28,565 bases of DNA from the NCBI GenBank assembly GCA_038246255.1, contig JBBRWC010000052.1, forward strand, positions 1-28,565, in the 5' to 3' direction. This document shows, piece after piece, positions 1-6,479 of this stretch (the first letter of the stretch is position 1; each line of letters starts with the position of its first letter). The notes beneath the pieces were generated by a model. It had not been told where the DNA came from. It made no database searches and worked only from the letters and a program-made list of their open reading frames with translations. Source of the stretch: RI-242 sp038246255. Lineage in GTDB: Bacteria; Planctomycetota; UBA1135; GCA-002686595. The translations under genes and the position numbers were made by a program.

Positions 1-207
1 GTCCACGACTTCACTTTCGAGGCCTGCTCAGGATTCACGCGTGTTGCGGCCTGCGGGTTCGCTGGACCGTCCTTGACGGCCTGTTGTCCTCGGGGCTTCA
101 ACCCGGTCAGTTGCCTGGCCGGGCTGCCCGAGTAGCTACCGAGGCGAACCACTCCTTCCACGGGCAGAACTTTCATCTACTGGGTCTCGTACACCTGCGT
201 GTCGCAC
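1..207 (-). mobile_element. 5' part of a group II intron, truncated by the window edge
   Basis: Read on the minus strand, the stretch begins at 207 with GTGCGAC, matching the GUGYG 5' consensus of group II introns. About 35 bases in it continues ATGAAAGTTCTGCCCGTGG, then AAGGAGTGG and GGTAGCTAC, a layout I recall from domain I of bacterial group II introns. The flanking upstream exon is a small perfect palindrome (TAGCCCGGGCTA) followed by TTCA, which fits class IIC introns, known to insert just after hairpins. No reverse transcriptase is in view because the intron would continue past base 1. A plus-strand reading frame at 1-135 containing FEACSGFT is probably only the antisense of this structured RNA; I recall similar annotated ORFs in environmental genomes. 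Class and identity rest on memory and motif matching, so an unrelated insertion sequence remains possible. Confidence 0.55.
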
Positions 208-224
208 TGAATAGCCCGGGCTAG
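208..224 (-). repeat. End of a CTAG-flanked small repeat element, 5' exon of the intron
   Basis: On the minus strand this reads CTAGCCCGGGCTATTCA. Its first part, CTAGCCCGGG, recurs almost unchanged in the 14-bp insertion in the DUF3570 gene (12775-12792). With differences, it also matches the two ends of the palindromic element at 16295-16399, whose right end reads CTAACGCGGATGATTCA in the same direction. I infer that a small mobile repeat landed at the CTAG forming the end of the SGNH hydrolase gene, and that the intron then inserted after TTCA inside that repeat. Confidence 0.5.
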
Positions 225-1696
225 CCTTCGGAAGCTGCCTGGGCCGCCGCGCTTGCCCATGCGGCGCGCGTCGGAGTCGCGAGGGGCCGCCCGATTCCAT
301 CGACGAACAGCGCCCGCGCGCGCGCGGCACCTCCGCCCTCGACCTCGATGCCAAGGTCGATGCGCCAACCAAAGAACACGGCGCCGCGCGGGAACGCTGG
401 CGGACCGATCGCAAGGGGCGGCGGCAGTTCGAGCGTGCGGGTGCGGCGGCCGTCGAGCGGCAGGAAACCGAGGTCCCGCACGAGCGGCGCTCCCACGTAG
501 GCCTCGATGACCTCCCGGCGAGGGCCGCGGACGGGGTCGGCAAACTCGTTGTCCGCGCGCAGGAACAGGGGTTCGAGCGTCGCCCGCGCACGGCCGCCCG
601 GGGTGCCCTCCAAGTGGATCCGCACGCTCGCACCCAATCCGTCCGGCGCGGCCGTGCGCTCGCACCTGGCGGCGAGGCGCGCGAAGCGGTGCTCGAGCGG
701 CGGCACGTCCCGCCACGGGCCTTCCGCGACCCAACCCTGCTCCACGAGGCGCGCGGCGATGAGGCGCGCCACTTCGCCATTGGCGGCGGCCATCAGGTGG
801 TGGTCGGCGAAAACGAGTGCGTCGCGTCCGAGCGTTGCGAGCCGCGGTTTGAGCGCCGCGGCGAGCGACAGGCGCGCGGTGCCGGTCGCAGCTGCGACCG
901 CTTCGATCGCGGGGTTGACGACTTCGCGCAGGTGGCGCACGTCGTAGGGGTAGTCGAGCAAGAGGAGCTTCACACCCCGTGCCTCGCACAGGGTATGAAC
1001 CCGCGTGAGGTCGAGTCGGATCCTGCGCGCCATCTCGGCGTCGTCGGGCGCGCCGAGCCACGCCGCGCGGGGTGCGCCGCGCTCTTCGAACGCGAGGCGG
1101 TCCCCGTCGCCGCCATCGAGCAACGCTCCACCCGCGCTCTCCTGACGTGCAGGCCGGTCGAGCATCACACGCAGCATGCGTACCGTGCGCAAGCGCTCGA
1201 ACGCCGCGAGCGGGGGCGGCGGCGCTTCGCGGTCCGAAAGCTCCCACAGGTGCGCCATCGCGCGGGACCAGGACGTGTTGGTGCCCGTCCACACGATGGC
1301 GATGGAGGGTTGGTAGCGCTCCAGTTGCTGATCGAGGTAGTAGCGCAACTCTGCCGAGTTGCGCCCGGGGTAACCCAGGTTCACAACGCGCCACCGCCCA
1401 CCCGGCGCATTCGCCAGCAGCGCCCCAAGCTGCGCCGGGTAACTCTGCTGCGCGTCCAGGTGGATGCCGAAGGTGTTTGAATCCCCGAGGCACAGAATGC
1501 GGAGTTCGTCCGCGGGCGAGTCGGCGGTGTTGTTCGTCGGCGCGGCGCGTTCCGCGGAGTCCGCGCTGCGCGATTGCGGTGTGAGGACGAGCGCGAAGCC
1601 AGCGAGGACACCTTCCAGGACCAGGAGAGCGGCCACCGCTCCCAGCGCCGTGGCAAGGAAGCGGCGGAACCATGTGCGCGGCGAAAAATCGGTCAA
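221..1696 (-). CDS. Membrane-anchored SGNH/GDSL-type hydrolase
   Basis: The 491-residue product starts with a basic N-terminus and one hydrophobic segment (about residues 14-38) that would anchor it in the membrane with the enzyme outside. An SGNH hydrolase domain follows. LCLGDSNTFG carries nucleophile Ser73 (block I), GYPGRNS near 108-114 fits block II, WTGTN with Asn140 fits block III, and ADHH at 297-300 supplies the likely Asp/His of block V. SGNH enzymes are esterases, lipases or carbohydrate O-acetyl-esterases; the substrate is unknown here. The start codon overlaps the stop of the upstream sulfatase-like gene as ATGA, so the two are translationally coupled and may act on the same polymer. 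The stop TAG lies within CTAG, exactly at the boundary with the repeat/intron insertion, so either the native stop was preserved or the C-terminus was cut. About 170 residues after the catalytic His are unassigned. Confidence 0.8.
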   Translation of the reverse strand: MTDFSPRTWFRRFLATALGAVAALLVLEGVLAGFALVLTPQSRSADSAERAAPTNNTADSPADELRILCLGDSNTFGIHLDAQQSYPAQLGALLANAPGGRWRVVNLGYPGRNSAELRYYLDQQLERYQPSIAIVWTGTNTSWSRAMAHLWELSDREAPPPPLAAFERLRTVRMLRVMLDRPARQESAGGALLDGGDGDRLAFEERGAPRAAWLGAPDDAEMARRIRLDLTRVHTLCEARGVKLLLLDYPYDVRHLREVVNPAIEAVAAATGTARLSLAAALKPRLATLGRDALVFADHHLMAAANGEVARLIAARLVEQGWVAEGPWRDVPPLEHRFARLAARCERTAAPDGLGASVRIHLEGTPGGRARATLEPLFLRADNEFADPVRGPRREVIEAYVGAPLVRDLGFLPLDGRRTRTLELPPPLAIGPPAFPRGAVFFGWRIDLGIEVEGGGAARARALFVDGIGRPLATPTRAAWASAAAQAASEG

Positions 1697-3372
1697 CGCC
1701 GGTCTCCGTGCGCGGGGGCGGAAGCGTCCTTCGTCGCAGGGGTCGCGGTGTCGCGCTCGTCCAAGTCGGGTTCGAGCCGCTCGGCGTCGCTTTTGTCGGC
1801 GGGTGATTCTTCGAGCAGCCCGGCGTCGCCGGTGTAACCCAGGGCTTCGAGCGCGGCTTGGTCGCCGCGGTGCGCGCGCGGTCGCGCGCGGTTCGCGGCG
1901 GCGGTTTGGTCGGCGTGCAGGCGGTCGGTGAGGCGGGCCGCAAGCGTCTGCGCGCGCGGGGCGTTGTCGCTCGCGACGTCGTTCAGCTCAAGCGGGTCCT
2001 GCGCGCGGTCGTAGAGCGCCTCGAAGCCACCGGCCGTCTGGCGTACAAACGTCCAATCACCCGTGCGCAGCGCCCACAAGGGCCGCGAACCCATGGATCG
2101 GGAGAGGGCCTCGCGGCTGTCGTCGAAGCGTCCGGCTGCGAACTCGCGCCGGAACGAACGCCCTCCGCCGGGCCAGCCGATGTCGACGAAGTCGCACAGC
2201 GTTGCGGCGAGGTCCGCGAGCCCCACGAGGCCCGCGGCGCGACGCGGAGCGGTGCCGGGGACCCGTGCAATCAGGGGCACGTGGGTCATCTCCGCGAACG
2301 CGTTCGAACCGTGCAACACATCGCCGTGCTCGCCGAAACCTTCGCCGTGGTCGGAGGTCAATACGACGAGCGCGTTGTCCCGCGCGCCGCGCGCGTCGAG
2401 TGCGTCGACCAGTTCGCCGAACCACGCGTCGGCGTAGGCCACGTTTGCGTCGTAACGGGCCCGCAACCGCGCGAGCAGGGCCGGGTCGTTGCGCGCCCCA
2501 CCCGAACGCTGCAACTGCGTGAGCCAATCCGTGAGTCCCTCCTCCCGCGGCATGCCCTCGGTCCCGAACAGCGACCCGAAGGGCTCCGGGGGATCGTAGG
2601 GTTGATGCGGAGGCAGGACGTGGATGTAGAGGAACCGGCGGTGAGCGGCGTTCAGATCCCACCATTCGAGCACCGCCGGCAGGAACGCGGCGGGCACCGA
2701 ATGCAGGTCGAAGCGGTCGCGAGGGAGGTACTCGAAGTGGCTAAATCCGCGCGCAAACCCGCCCTCCGCCGTGACATGCGGATTCGAGCTGAAACCTGCA
2801 GCCGCGAAGCCGGTCTGGCTAAAACGAGCGGCGAGCGTGGCCACGTCGGGTGGCAGTACGTTGCTCGCGAGTCCCAGGACGCGGTGCTCGCCCGGCGCTG
2901 TGCCGGTGAAGATGGACGCGACGGAAGCCAGGGTGTAGGACGCGCTTGCGTGCACGTCCTGCGCGACCCACGCCGCGCGCGCGAAGGTGTCGATCGCAGG
3001 GCTCGTGGGGCGCGCCGCGCCGTAACACCCCAGGGCGTCGGCGCGTAGGGCGTCGAGAACCACGACGACCACATCCTTGGGAGGTGCCCCGTCGCCTCCC
3101 CGGGGCTTGCCGCACCCAACGGCAAACACCAAAGCGGAGGCCACCCAGCACACGGCGACGGCACGCGCGAAGCCGCGATGCTGCGGACGGGTCGAGACCG
3201 CGCCTCGCCCGTCGGCCAGGAACGCCCGGGCGAGGAACGACCCGGCAGGGATTGACCGAACGCGGAACGTCAGGGCTGAAGCTTGCCGAACGGCGACGCC
3301 CTCAGTGAAGGGCGCCTCCGGGACATGCTCCCCGGGTGCGCGCGGTCGAGTCTCGGGCTGTGCGAGTGGCAT
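1693..3372 (-). CDS. Sulfatase-like (alkaline phosphatase superfamily) exported enzyme
   Basis: The 559-residue product has sulfatase-family metal-binding motifs: VVVVVLDALRAD (Asp107), YIHVLPPHQPYDPP around 249-262, and LTSDHGEGFGEHGD (Asp341-His342). At the nucleophile site the sequence is YTLASVASIFTG, so Thr147 stands where true type I sulfatases have Cys or Ser for formylglycine. Enzymes with Thr here are typically phospho- or phosphoethanolamine transferases and related hydrolases, so sulfatase activity should not be assumed. A hydrophobic stretch ending FAVGC (Cys87) looks like a lipoprotein signal, but 70 residues precede it from the only ATG. The real start may therefore be downstream at an unusual codon, or the segment is a plain membrane anchor. 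The ATG has no Shine-Dalgarno and follows a C-rich tract. The gene is coupled by ATGA to the SGNH hydrolase downstream and is divergent from the phosphopantetheinyl transferase. Confidence 0.8.
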   Translation of the reverse strand: MPLAQPETRPRAPGEHVPEAPFTEGVAVRQASALTFRVRSIPAGSFLARAFLADGRGAVSTRPQHRGFARAVAVCWVASALVFAVGCGKPRGGDGAPPKDVVVVVLDALRADALGCYGAARPTSPAIDTFARAAWVAQDVHASASYTLASVASIFTGTAPGEHRVLGLASNVLPPDVATLAARFSQTGFAAAGFSSNPHVTAEGGFARGFSHFEYLPRDRFDLHSVPAAFLPAVLEWWDLNAAHRRFLYIHVLPPHQPYDPPEPFGSLFGTEGMPREEGLTDWLTQLQRSGGARNDPALLARLRARYDANVAYADAWFGELVDALDARGARDNALVVLTSDHGEGFGEHGDVLHGSNAFAEMTHVPLIARVPGTAPRRAAGLVGLADLAATLCDFVDIGWPGGGRSFRREFAAGRFDDSREALSRSMGSRPLWALRTGDWTFVRQTAGGFEALYDRAQDPLELNDVASDNAPRAQTLAARLTDRLHADQTAAANRARPRAHRGDQAALEALGYTGDAGLLEESPADKSDAERLEPDLDERDTATPATKDASAPAHGDRR

Positions 3373-3455
3373 GGGGGCGGGGGGGGGCGGAGGGACCGCA
3401 AGTGTATGCTCCGCGCCGCCCCGCAGCCGGTCACCGGCCAGCGCGGGCGCGGCCG

Positions 3456-4151
3456 ATGCGAAGCACAGAAGCGTCCGAACGGGTCCACCTCGCGCGGGTC
3501 CCGTTGGAAGGCCCCGAGGGGACCGCCGCGCGAATGTTGTGCGAGTCCGAGCGCGAGCGGGCGGGGCGCTTCCTCGTCGCGGGCGCCCGCCGACGCTTCG
3601 TGCTCGCGCGGGCGGGCCTTCGCACCCTCCTCGGCGAGGCGCTGGGCGCTGATCCGACGGCGCTTCAGTTCCGCGAAGCGCGGCACGGCCGACCGGAACT
3701 CGCGGGCGCCCACGACGGCGCCCTTGCGTTCAACCTCGCGCATTCGGGCGACCTCGCGGTTGTCGCATGGCGCAGCGGCGGCCTGTTGGGTGTGGACCTC
3801 GAACTGCTGCGCGGCCTCGAGCGCATGGACGAGTTGGCCGAAGAGACGTTGGGCGCTGCGGAGCTCGAGGATTGGCGCGCATTGCCCGCTGATTCACGCG
3901 CGAATGCGTTTTTCGCCAGTTGGACACGCAAGGAAGCTGTGCTCAAAGCGACCGGTGTCGGGCTCTCCGGCGGACTGCGCGGCCTCGACGTCCGCGGTCC
4001 GTCTCCGCTCGCGATCCAGTTCGAGGGACACGCGCTCGTCCTCCTCGACCTCGACGTCGGCCCAAACTTCCGCGCCGCCCTCGCCGCGGACACGCTGCGG
4101 CCCGCAGTCGGCGTCGCGCCCGCCCCGGCGCTGCGCACGATCTGGCATTGA
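3456..4151 (+). CDS. 4'-phosphopantetheinyl transferase, Sfp type
   Basis: The 231-residue protein transfers the phosphopantetheine arm of CoA to a serine of an acyl or peptidyl carrier protein. Family signatures are visible in order: FNLAHSGD (91-99), GVDLE (Asp114, Glu116, Mg ligands) and WTRKEAVLKATGVGLS (Trp156, Lys159, Glu160, Lys164). The length matches Sfp-type enzymes (about 225-240). I chose ATG 3456 because the frame upstream is arginine-rich, low in family character and overlaps the divergent gene's start. No polyketide or peptide synthase is in the window, so its carrier protein partner lies elsewhere, possibly the fatty-acid carrier protein. It is a single-gene unit between a divergent and a convergent neighbour. 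Confidence 0.9.
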   Translation: MRSTEASERVHLARVPLEGPEGTAARMLCESERERAGRFLVAGARRRFVLARAGLRTLLGEALGADPTALQFREARHGRPELAGAHDGALAFNLAHSGDLAVVAWRSGGLLGVDLELLRGLERMDELAEETLGAAELEDWRALPADSRANAFFASWTRKEAVLKATGVGLSGGLRGLDVRGPSPLAIQFEGHALVLLDLDVGPNFRAALAADTLRPAVGVAPAPALRTIWH

Positions 4152-4209
4152 GCGGGACGACGGGATGCGGCCACCACCATCGCCCCTTCATCCTCGGCGG
4201 GGCCGGCTG

Positions 4210-4232
4210 GGAGCCGCGCGAAACGCGGCTCC
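4210..4232. terminator. GC hairpin between convergent genes
   Basis: GGAGCCGCG and CGCGGCTCC form a perfect 9-bp stem with the 5-base loop CGAAA, in the 95-bp gap between the ends of the transferase and the S46 peptidase. There is no T-run, so it is not a classic intrinsic terminator. Its position makes a bidirectional 3'-end structure likely. Confidence 0.45.
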
Positions 4233-4246
4233 GCAGCACGACGCGA

Positions 4247-6331
4247 TCAATCCCGCGCGCCGGCGGTCAGCTCCGCGAGCAGCGCATCCGCGCCGTACAC
4301 GGCGCGTAGAGCCTCGAGGATGCCGCGCGCGTCCACGGACACGGCACGCGCCTGGGTATCGCTGTACGCCATCGCGCCGACCAGGCTCTGCACGTTGCCG
4401 TCGAAGATCAGCCCAACCACTTCGCCCTGCGCGTCGATCACCGGCGACCCGGAGTTGCCCCCAATGATGTCATTGGTGCTCACGAAGTTGTAGGGCACGC
4501 TCCCGTCGATGCGGTCTTCTGCTTCGATCCAGCTTTGGGGCAACGCGAAAGGAGCGACGCCGCCCTTTGCCTCGGAGCGCTCGAACTTGCCCGCCATTTT
4601 GGTGAACGGGGGGATCTCGACGCCGTCTTGCGTATAACCCGCGACGCGGCCGTGGGAAAGCCGCAGGGTGAAGGTCGCGTCGGGATAAATGCTCTCGCCG
4701 AGCATCGCAAACTTGGCTTCCGCGATCTTCGTGTAGGCGGCACGCTGCACGCTGTCGACTTCGTCCTCAAGGGTCTTGCGCAACGCGCGGCCCGCGTCAT
4801 CGAGTGCCCGTGCAAGCGCGATCAGCTTGTCATCGCTCGCGTCGACGGCCTCGCGGCCGCCCTCATAGAGCGCCCGGCGGGCTTCCGGATCGAGGAGGGC
4901 GGAGCCCCGCACCAGCTCCTCGGCCCGTGCGCTGGGCGACTTGCCGCCCATGGCTTGCACCGTGATGGGATGGCCGCCCCCGAGCGTCTCGGACATGAAG
5001 AGCAGCCAACTGCGCACCGTGTCCACCTCGAGGTCGGCATAGATCGGAGCCGGGGAGAAAAGCCGTTGCTCAAGGCTCGGCAACGCGGCGTCGCCGAACT
5101 CGCGCAGACGCTCCGACGAGGGCTTCACGCGCTCGTCGGCGGCGCGCACCAGGGTGCGCGCGATCCCAAACAACTGGGATCCACCGCCCCCGAGGTTCGC
5201 GCTGACGTCCCAGTGGCGCACCGCGGATTCCTGCGCGCGTGCGATCTCATCCCACGCGTCACCCCAGCGCGCCGCGTACTCGGGGTTGGACCACACAAAC
5301 GCCTTGAGGCGGCGTTCTTCATCGCGCTTGGGCCCCATGATGGCCGGGTCGTTGAGGCCCTCGAGCCGTCCGCTTAGCGCCTTGCGGGAGTTCTGGACAC
5401 CAAAGAGCTCGTCCTCGGCGATCCGGCGCCATTCGTCGCCCTTTTGCGCGAAGTTTTGAAGCTGCACTTCGCGGCGCCACAGGCGCGCCAGCGTTTTGGG
5501 GTAACGCACGTCGCGGAAAAACTCAAGGTGCGCAACGGTGTTGAGACGCTCCGTGCTGCCCGGATGGCCGGCGACGAATACGAGCTGTCCGGCCTCGGCG
5601 CCGGTGGAGCTCCAGCGCAGGAAGTGCTGCGGCTCAAGGGCCACGCCGTCCTGATAGATGCGGAAAAACATCGCATCCAGGCAGTAACGCGGATATTCGA
5701 AATTGTCCGGATCGCCGCCGAAAAACGCCGCGTCCTTTTCCGGCGCAAACACGAGCCGCACGTCCGTGTGGCGCTGGTAGCTGTACAGGTGGTAACGCGC
5801 GCCCTGGTAGAGGGTCACCATCTCGCACTTCATGCCGGTGGAGTCGGTGGCCTCCTTCTCGATCGCGCTGATCGCCATGCGGCGCGCGGCGCCCGCTGCG
5901 GCAGTCGACATGCCCGCTTGAACCGCGGATTCAACCCGCGCCGTCATGTCTTCGACGCGCCACAGGACGAGCAGCTCGAGGTCCGGACAAGCGAGCTCTT
6001 CTGCTTGGGTGCGCGCGTGAAAACCGGCGCTCATCAGGTCGCGTTCGGCGGTGCTGAGCTTCGCAAGCATGTCCGCGCCCACGTGGTGGTTGGTCATCAC
6101 GAGCCCATTGGCCGATACGAGCGAGCCCGAGCCGCCCGTGCTGAAGCGGACGCAGCTCTTTTGGACGTGTTCGAGCCAACTGGGCGTCAACTCGACGCCG
6201 TAGTCGGCCTTGATGGCGTCGAGGGGCGGGTTCGTGAACAGCCACATTCCCTCGTCGAGGGTACGCGCGGCGGCGGACGCGCCGACGAGAGCCAGGGCGG
6301 CGGCGGCAAACAGGGTCGAGGGCCTGAGCAT
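4247..6331 (-). CDS. S46 family dipeptidyl-peptidase, DPP7-like
   Basis: The 694-residue exported serine peptidase removes dipeptides from the N-terminus of oligopeptides in the periplasm. A signal peptide covers about residues 1-22. The chymotrypsin-fold triad is visible: His in TNHHVG (His83 most likely), Asp in the segment after GGDPDNFEYPR (Asp219 in CLDAMFFRIY is my best choice), and Ser627 in GGNSGSP. Eighteen residues after the serine, LIFDGN places Gly645 at the site that sets P1 preference. In Porphyromonas enzymes DPP7 has Gly here and prefers hydrophobic P1, whereas DPP11 has Arg and prefers acidic P1. The predicted specificity is therefore DPP7-like. Length fits the family (about 700). 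No Shine-Dalgarno is evident before the ATG. Confidence 0.93.
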   Translation of the reverse strand: MLRPSTLFAAAALALVGASAAARTLDEGMWLFTNPPLDAIKADYGVELTPSWLEHVQKSCVRFSTGGSGSLVSANGLVMTNHHVGADMLAKLSTAERDLMSAGFHARTQAEELACPDLELLVLWRVEDMTARVESAVQAGMSTAAAGAARRMAISAIEKEATDSTGMKCEMVTLYQGARYHLYSYQRHTDVRLVFAPEKDAAFFGGDPDNFEYPRYCLDAMFFRIYQDGVALEPQHFLRWSSTGAEAGQLVFVAGHPGSTERLNTVAHLEFFRDVRYPKTLARLWRREVQLQNFAQKGDEWRRIAEDELFGVQNSRKALSGRLEGLNDPAIMGPKRDEERRLKAFVWSNPEYAARWGDAWDEIARAQESAVRHWDVSANLGGGGSQLFGIARTLVRAADERVKPSSERLREFGDAALPSLEQRLFSPAPIYADLEVDTVRSWLLFMSETLGGGHPITVQAMGGKSPSARAEELVRGSALLDPEARRALYEGGREAVDASDDKLIALARALDDAGRALRKTLEDEVDSVQRAAYTKIAEAKFAMLGESIYPDATFTLRLSHGRVAGYTQDGVEIPPFTKMAGKFERSEAKGGVAPFALPQSWIEAEDRIDGSVPYNFVSTNDIIGGNSGSPVIDAQGEVVGLIFDGNVQSLVGAMAYSDTQARAVSVDARGILEALRAVYGADALLAELTAGARD

Positions 6332-6450
6332 GGGAGGCTTTGGGCTTCTGGAAAAAGGGGGCGCGCCGCGGCGAGGAGCCGGGCGAGCGAACGGCCTAGC
6401 AGCCTATCAGTCGCACGCACCCCGCCGAGCGGCCGCGACGTCGTAACCCC

Positions 6451-6472
6451 GGTTCCCGATCGCCCGGGAGCC
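6451..6472. terminator. Weak hairpin after the penicillin-acylase gene
   Basis: GGTTCCCG (6451-6458) and CGGGAGCC (6465-6472) can pair over 8 bp with one G-T pair and a 6-base loop, 7 bp beyond the stop of the minus-strand acylase gene. There is no T-run after it, so a termination role is only suggested by position. Confidence 0.25.
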
Positions 6473-6479
6473 CCCCCAA

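Noticed and set aside
1..135. Plus-strand frame containing FEACSGFT
   Set aside because: I remember such ORFs as widely annotated, but here it is better explained as antisense of the group II intron RNA.
177..1943. Minus-strand open frame of 588 codons
   Set aside because: It overlaps the SGNH and sulfatase-like genes in another frame and is dominated by Arg, Ala, Pro and Gly without motifs.
1858..3048. Plus-strand open frame of 396 codons
   Set aside because: It is antisense to the sulfatase-like gene, which has conserved metal-binding motifs.
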